DNA of 64,000 bases from Zygaena filipendulae. Lineage: Eukaryota > Arthropoda > Insecta > Lepidoptera > Zygaenidae. Shown one piece after another: positions 58,801 to 64,000 of this stretch. Positions within the stretch are counted from its first letter, which is position 1. Each line of letters begins with the position of its first letter. The notes beneath the pieces are model-generated. The model had not been told where the DNA came from and did not search any database. It saw only the letters and a program-made list of their open reading frames with translations. The stretch lies in the NCBI GenBank assembly GCA_907165275.2, contig OU015660.1, positions 8,558,501 to 8,622,500 on the forward strand, read 5' to 3'. A program made the translations under genes and the position numbers.

Positions 58801-60886
58801 GTTCGGCCGGAGCGGCCCCCACCGGCAGTTAAAGGTTAATACAGTAGTTTTTATTACCCCTTAAAGCCACCACACACAGAAGTCGGAGGCGAAGCGAAGG
58901 CGAAGGCGTGCATAAAGCACTACACACTCGACGCTCCGGATCGTGTGTGTAGTGCTTCATACAAACTTAAACGATACAAAATGCACGACTTCGCCTTCGC
59001 TTCGCCTCCGGCTTCTGTGTGTGGCGCACTTTATAGGCGAATCATGTCTACGTATTCTTTACCAACTAAAACCAATGCACATAGCTCGTTAACACAACGC
59101 TTTTGAATGTAAGCAAATGTGTTAAAAACGTACCTACAGTCAGTCAAGGTGGATTAAGATGATCGATTAGGTGCATCAATTCACAGAAGCTATCTGTGAA
59201 CTTGACTTGACAAGAGTTAGCTTGACGTTCGTTAATACGCATTAGGGCAATTCAAGTCAAAAAAATATACCTATAATTTTTTTTTTTTATTTATTCAACA
59301 AAATTCCACATGATAAGAATTTAAGACAAATTAATCAATAGAAGTACAAACATAAAAGCCATACAGAAAATTACTTCATAAATAAAATAAAGATCTATTA
59401 TCCTTACTCGTATTTACTTATGAAAGCTATTTAAACATCCGTAAAACTTCTTTTATCCTTAGTGTTTCCTTTTCACAGATGCGAAGCTGTTTCAGCTAGC
59501 GATTATGTGGAATTTTCTAATCACATGACCGAAGACACTAGATATGGCAGATATTGTGGCCAGCTGAAAGACTTTCACGTAGAATCTGAAAAGAATTTCT
59601 TCAAGGTGACATTTCGCTCCAACGCCAGACTTGACGGAGCTGGTTTCAAAGCGATATACCAATTCCTAGAAATAACAGACGAATATCAATCGCCTATACA
59701 AGATAGGGCTTCACACTCAATGTGTGAGTATAATGACGTTATTTACAATTTTATCTATAGGTACTTGTTCCACCGATTACCTTCTACGAAAGTTTGATAT
59801 TAACTAGAGCTTTTAGAATATTGTACCTATAGCTCTAGAAATTGCAACTAATATAAGATTCATTTACATTACTACATTTATAAAGTATAATCTAGTATAG
59901 ACTATTGGGGAAAATAAAAGTATTTCAATTATAATTAAATACTATCTGGGCGACCGAACTTAGTTCGGTGTGATTACTTTCATGGAAAAAATGGCAACAG
60001 ATGGCACGGTAGTCTTTTCAGAGAAGACATCGACGAGACGAGACGAGTAAAACGTCCTAAAAACACAAAATTTCATCTAAATCTTTATAGCTGTTATAAA
60101 AAAACCAACCGAATCAATTCAATTCTAATAAAAATTTGGCCATTTATGTATGACGCGAGTTTGTGAATTTTGGTGGGTATTTGTTTTGGCAAAGTGTTTT
60201 GGTATATTTGCCGTATAGGAGCTGTGCGGTTTGGTAATTGGGTATTCTCCAAGGTTTGAATATCAAAATTCTAATTAGTCCGTCAGTTAGAAAATAAAAA
60301 AATAATAGACACGTATTTTTTGCTTTTTCAATTTAATGAAAATGAACATAGAAAATGGGGGGCTCGTGACGTCAATATTCATTATAAGCGCCATACAAAC
60401 CGCATTGAATTGTGACGTCACGCGAAATTTCAACTCAATGTATCTCTGTTATTTTTTGAGTACGTAAAAAAAGAAAAAATACGTGTCCAATATTTTTTAC
60501 TAATCTACACGACGGACAAAAAAAAAATTTTTTGTCAAGTAGCCAATTGGTTTTGCGTCTTTCTTTGGTACTCTGGTAGACACTTTGTGATGAGTTACGA
60601 CACATAATATAATACGATGAACAATTAATTGTTCATAGAAGACTCAGGTTTCTGTTCCTAAATGTTTCAATTTGAACCAGACTGACCTATGTAATCATAT
60701 ATTATTTCTGCCCTCTAGTATCAGTATTTACCGAGTATCCTATAGGATTTTCATTATCTAAATAATCATATAATATGTAATTATATATTTACCTAATTAA
60801 ATTTGTTTTCAGACATTTTAGAGCACCCTGCCATGCTGTTTTCCATCATGATGTCACACATTCTGAAGCGAATATTTTATCATTGA
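55638..60886 (+). CDS. Two-CUB-domain extracellular protein, suppressor-of-lurcher-1-like (5' end missing)
   Basis: Five exons (55638-55824, 56438-56628, 57597-57804, 59479-59723, 60813-60886) join at GT-AG introns with phases 2, 1, 2, 1 to give 301 residues ending at TGA 60884-60886. CUB1 runs from CHQEFSS to about FKISYSF; CUB2 from CAFVFNSS to about FKAIYQF. Each has the usual four cysteines (two disulphides). CUB2 carries the ASDYVEFSN and SPNSPGPYPRDTEC signatures that I associate with suppressor of lurcher protein 1, an auxiliary protein of ionotropic glutamate receptors in nematodes; that link is from family knowledge. The first exon here begins phase 1, so at least one upstream exon with the signal peptide is missing. 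No clear transmembrane segment is present; the C-terminus is short and mildly hydrophobic. Introns hold Helitron, piggyBac-like and fold-back elements. Confidence 0.9.
56438..56628 (+). CDS. CUB gene exon: second half of CUB1
   Basis: Follows TTGATTTCAG and restores Asp (GA|C) immediately before the third CUB cysteine (CTNVDSL). It contains FCGTDQPK with the fourth cysteine and KLMLEFRGTHSSRNARGFKI, the typical last CUB strands. The donor is A|GTAAGT, phase 1. Confidence 0.9.
56953..57470. mobile_element. Repeat bounded by inverted CATCGATCTCATATAAAAAG
   Basis: CATCGATCTCATATAAAAAG at 56951-56972 is repeated in inverse at about 57448-57470. A Helitron lies inside. It occupies most of the intron between the two CUB domains. 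Confidence 0.6.
57072..57272 (-). mobile_element. Full-length Helitron-like element in a CUB-gene intron (201 bp)
   Basis: CTAGCTGTGCCCCGCG at one end and TTATAATATTAGTAGGA|T at the other. It lies inside a larger element bounded by an inverted CATCGATCTCATATAAAAAG. Confidence 0.85.
57597..57804 (+). CDS. CUB gene exon: linker and first half of CUB2
   Basis: Follows TTTTTACAG and reads NFGISTGRQLKEFPCAFVFN, a short linker then CUB2 cysteines one and two (PCAFVF, ECTYFF). It ends CC|GTGAGT, phase 2. Confidence 0.9.
57860..58835 (-). mobile_element. Internally deleted piggyBac-type transposon (976 bp) in a CUB-gene intron
   Basis: TTAA at 57856-57859 and 58836-58839 flanks inverted ends starting CCTTTAACT(A/G)C. 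TTAA duplication plus a CC start is diagnostic of the piggyBac superfamily. GC-rich blocks (GGCCTGGCCGGCC; CGGCCGGAGCGGCC) lie just inside the ends. The minus strand carries an acidic N-terminal coding exon but the catalytic DDD region is absent. Confidence 0.85.
58202..58546 (-). pseudogene. piggyBac-type transposase N-terminal exon remnant
   Basis: 114 codons starting MEPSTSPGRKLKINSDDN, with a long acidic stretch (SSGLEEENLGDTF, SPDSESDEVTEQDLPP) of the kind found at the N-terminus of piggyBac transposases. No catalytic domain follows. Upstream on the minus strand a TTTTTTTACAG acceptor (about 58570) and a CA|GTGAGT donor (about 58675) suggest a 5' UTR intron is preserved. The transposase link comes mainly from the flanking ends, not from protein similarity I can verify. 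Confidence 0.6.
58861..59035. mobile_element. Fold-back MITE, GC-rich arms of about 50 bp
   Basis: CACACACAGAAGTCGGAGGC at the left recurs in inverse as GCCTCCGGCTTCTGTGTGTG at the right, with GAAGCGAAGGCGAAG arms between. It sits just beyond the piggyBac-type element in the same intron. Confidence 0.85.
59479..59723 (+). CDS. CUB gene exon: second half of CUB2
   Basis: Follows TTTTCACAG and restores Pro (CC|A) just before the third cysteine (CEAVSASDYVEFSN). It contains YCGQLKDF and KVTFRSNARLDGAGFKAIY. It ends at AATGT|GTGAGT, phase 1. Confidence 0.9.
60245..60540. mobile_element. GACGTCAC MITE in the last CUB-gene intron
   Basis: AATTAGTCCGTCAGTTAG end, GTGACGTCAATATTC and TGTGACGTCACGCGAAATTT inside, and an inverse CACGTATTTTTT-type right end. 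Confidence 0.8.
60813..60886 (+). CDS. CUB gene probable terminal coding exon
   Basis: Follows TTTGTTTTCAG; the phase matches the preceding donor and reads YILEHPAMLFSIMMSHI to TGA at 60884-60886, about 25 codons. AATAAA follows directly (60887) and again near 60975, which supports a gene end. An alternative downstream exon or intron read-through (stop near 59797) cannot be excluded. Confidence 0.6.
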
Positions 60887-60980
60887 AATAAAGTGATATT
60901 AGTATAAAATTAGGCTGTATCCTGTATATTTTGTACATTATATTAATATCGTGCTGTACTTCACTTGTAATTAAATAAAG
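60887..60980 (+). terminator. CUB gene 3' UTR with AATAAA signals
   Basis: AATAAA overlaps the end of the stop region at 60887-60892 and recurs in TTAAATAAAGATC near 60973-60978. The second is at a more usual distance from the stop. Confidence 0.45.
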
Positions 60981-62492
60981 ATCTACCTAATAAGATACCT
61001 AATGTAGAAACGCAAATATATTCTCTGTAAAAATGTACCTATAATATAAGATTGTTAATTTAAATATCTATATTTATGTTCTCTCTTACAAAACTAAAGC
61101 AATACTTCAAATACAAAACACGATAATGTTCACAAAAGCACAGCGTAACACGTCTTAATAAAAAGTTTTGGTTAAAATATAAATATGATTTGTATAATTT
61201 CTCACCTGTCCTAATTTATGCACCATAGGTAATTTTAAATAATAATGCAATATCTAATTTTAAACTAAGTAAATGTTTAAATTAATTTAGGCAGTTGTAG
61301 TAGTTTTCACTTTCCATAAGTCCAAGTGATTACATCTGAGTATTTGAAGTTAATTTTAACTTGATATCTCCACGCATTCTTCAGAGAAAGCCTCTTGACA
61401 GACAGACAGATAACGAAGCGATTTAATAAGGGTTCCTTTTTTAGTTTTGGGGCAATTTCAACCATTTTTTGTTGAAAAAAATTGTCCATATAAATATGTA
61501 CCATCATTACAAGCTATGTCTTATGCAAATAAATAATTTATTATTATTATTATTATACGTAACTTTTTATTGTTTTCTTTGAAGACGCATTACGTAAAAA
61601 ATAGTGATCGGATGAACTATATAGGCCAAACTTCTTATCTTAACTAATGGGGTAGGTAGATAATGCCTCGGTACTTCAACCCTTGGGATCTTTTGTACCA
61701 TCCCCCATCCCGCGATCCTCCCTCCAGTCCTTGAAGACCTCGGCGGCGAAGTCTAGTGTGCAGTGGAGGGGTAGGAACCTAAAGTCCTCTGGTTTTGGGT
61801 AAGCCGGCACATGTGATTACGTAGCCCAAACTTATAGTATACACAGACACCACCACCAACCACCACCAGACACAAATAAGTACATAATAAACTGCCCTTT
61901 TAATACCATAAAATATCCATAATCCAAACCCAACTCCATTTGAAATGCCAAACGTGATTGCTGTTGAAAAGTTACGCTGTCTACCAACCACAATAAACAA
62001 TTTCAATTGAGTAGGTGCGTTTTGTAAAGTTATAGGTACTTATTTATTAATGTTAACTGGAGTTATTATTTCATTCTGTCTGCATCAGGTTAAACTTTAC
62101 TGGGTTATGTAATAATTGTAGAAATGAATGTTGCTTTGCCGCTTCACTTTAGAAATATCAGCAGCTATTTTCCCTTCTCTGTGCGCTTCACTGTGCACCG
62201 CCAGCCAAAGTATATACTTTAAAGGTATAGTTTTTATTGCTGATTGTATCTGGCAGTAGGTAAGCGGTATGCATCTTTGGTACACATGCAGTATCTCTTA
62301 TTTATCTGTGGTGAAGTATACATTCATAGTGTAGGTCCCGTAGAAATTCCAGGAGATCCAAAATTTCATGATGATCGGTTGAGAACTTATGATGTGACAA
62401 AGTGACGGACAGAGTTACATTAGCATTTATGGTGGGTACTATAGCTGTTTCCCGCGATATCACCAACGTTAATTTCAAATACCCGCGGTTCT
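60981..62492. other. Region downstream of the CUB gene, no gene recognised
   Basis: Holds an ATT-repeat tail (61525-61555) that may end a retroelement, a GC-rich unclassified segment (61670-61790) and AT-rich filler. Confidence 0.45.
61380..61460. repeat. Fragment related to the GACAGACAGACA / AAGGGTTCC repeat
   Basis: GACAGACAGACAGATAACGA and AATAAGGGTTCC resemble the end of the same type of dispersed repeat as at 15565. Confidence 0.45.
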
Positions 62493-63490
62493 ATTTTAAC
62501 CGACTTCCAAAAAGGAGGAGGTTCTATGTTCGATTGTATGTATGTTTTTTTTTTTTTTTTTTTTTTATGTATATTCACCGATTACTCGAAGACGGGTGGA
62601 CCGATTTGAAAAATTCTTTTTTTATTTGAAAGGGTTTACTCCCAATTAGGTCCCATTGCCACCAAGTCGGAATCTGATGATGGGATCTTGGAGAAATCGA
62701 GGGAACTCTTCAAAAATTATAGGCACACCTATAGCGATTTTTGTATTTTTTATAGTAAATCGTTTATTTGCTTTCGGAAAGCAAAATTTGAAGAAGTGGA
62801 ACTGATGATAAAGACCACCGATGGTCATCGGAACTACTCAATAATAGGTATTTCACGGGTTCTGAATCGTCAACTTTAATATGGTTTCTAAACAATTTAT
62901 GCCCGTCACAATGTATATGGTGAAGTGGAACTGATGGTGATGCACTGGGAGAACTCCTCAACAATTAACGTCCCTGCGTCGGGAAAAGTAATATTTTGTA
63001 AAAGGTGATGAGCAGTTGACATTAGGCTATTGTAACTTAGAGAAATTACCAACTAAGTCACTTAAAAGCGAAAAATAAACAAAAATTTTTAACAAAAAAA
63101 TTAAAACCGACTTCCAAAAACACAAAACTGAAAAGCTAAAAATAAAATGCTAATATTAACAAAATACCGATTTAATCCAAAAGACAAAAACACACGTAAT
63201 ATTATTATTGGTTTGTGCTACCACTGATCGGTATGAAGTCGGTGACAAGCCAAATATGGAGGACCAGATGGGCTAAGTCAACTCCCGCAACCAGCTCTCC
63301 GTGAGCAGAACAACCCAAGTGGGCAGACACCAGCTTGTCACCGAATTCAAACCTATCAGTGGTAGCACAAACCAATAATAATATTACGTGTGTTTTTGTC
63401 TTTTGGATTAAATCGGTATTTTGTTAATTTTAGCATTTTTTTTAAGCTTTTCAGTTTTGTGTTTTTGGAAGTCGGTTTTAATTTTTTTGT
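62493..63490 (+). mobile_element. Complete copy of the ACCGACTTCC repeat, ending in a fold-back element
   Basis: Starts with ACCGACTTCCAAAAAGGAGG and a long T tract, follows the same order as 2655-4830, and ends in the inverse TTTTTGGAAGTCGGT. This copy has no LINE insertion, so it shows the parental arrangement. Confidence 0.75.
63092..63490. mobile_element. 399-bp fold-back MITE with arms of about 160 bp and TA duplication
   Basis: The left end ACAAAAAAATTAAAACCGAC is the reverse complement of the right end, and complementarity continues to about TATGAAGTCGGTGACAAG. TA flanks both ends. Partial copies lie at 4540-4830 and 20566-20706. Confidence 0.85.
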
Positions 63491-64000
63491 TATCTGTACT
63501 CCTGATATCGTATACCAAACTATGTATAGTTTCATCATTCATGATGATCGTTCGAGTAGGCATACCTATATAGTCAAAGCGTGAAAACGTAGCTAACAAA
63601 CAAATAAATTCACATTCGCATTTATCTATAATAAAGGATTTATTTGAATTCTATAAAAGAAGCATCCTGACTGACTGTAAAGTTGGAACTATACTGAAAC
63701 TAAAGACCTGAAAATTACTCACACGGTTTCCTATTCAGTCGTAAAGAATCACTAAGAAAGGTGGGTCCATGAACTTGTGATAGGTACTTCAAGAAGGCTA
63801 TACATTTTATACTTATATTTTCATTTTAGAGATAGGTACAGTCATCATCAAAAACATGTTAACACTTTTGTCAGTCTTTGGACTAAAATACATACTATTG
63901 CAATAAGATTCAGTAGGTAACTGTCTAAAATGATTATATATTTCTCCTGCTGACTGTACATAGTACGCTGAAATAAAATGTCGGTCACATAAAGCAGAGG

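Overview
This window is insect nuclear DNA, most likely from a moth or butterfly (Lepidoptera). It is AT-rich and intron-bearing. It is packed with short dispersed repeats typical of lepidopteran genomes: Helitron-like copies with a TC start, a CCGCGG-rich hairpin end and a CTAG terminus, a tRNA-derived SINE, many fold-back MITEs, and frequent TAGGTAGGTAC-type strings. Nothing bacterial or organellar was seen. The species cannot be named from the sequence.

Three genes can be supported. (1) A small secreted-peptide gene on the minus strand (about 21.4-23.0 kb) has a 14-residue signal exon, a TATA-like box and TCAGT initiator about 30 bp apart, and a prepro layout like apolipophorin III (signal, short propeptide ending KR, then DAPA). 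(2) A complete DNA ligase III gene on the minus strand (48083-52485) has four exons and encodes 1099 residues: PARP-type zinc finger, DNA-binding region, adenylation domain with catalytic Lys in [10 protein letters not shown] fold, a long repetitive Lys/Ser-rich linker, and a C-terminal BRCT domain. (3) A two-CUB-domain protein resembling suppressor of lurcher protein 1 lies on the plus strand (55638-60886). Five exons with matching splice phases are present; the 5' exon(s) were not found with confidence.

Layout: 0-21 kb holds no supported host gene and is built from transposon remnants, including a LINE reverse-transcriptase tail inserted in an older repeat. 21-23 kb is the small peptide gene. 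23-48 kb is again gene-poor, with a tandem pair of 230 bp Helitrons (34935-35394), MITEs nested with Helitrons, and an intact-looking tRNA SINE (38184). 48-52.5 kb is the ligase, with a Harbinger-like MITE and a Helitron in its introns. 55.6-61 kb is the CUB gene, whose introns hold a Helitron, an internally deleted piggyBac-type element with TTAA duplications, and several fold-back elements. 61-64 kb ends in repeats matching those at 2.6-4.8 kb.

The three genes have no evident joint pathway. Ligase III acts in nuclear base-excision and single-strand-break repair. The CUB protein is probably extracellular and may modulate receptors. The small peptide is probably a secreted haemolymph or epithelial product. 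The most unusual content is the transposon biology (tandem rolling-circle copies, a deleted piggyBac with an intact first coding exon, multiple nested insertions) and the internally duplicated linker of ligase III.
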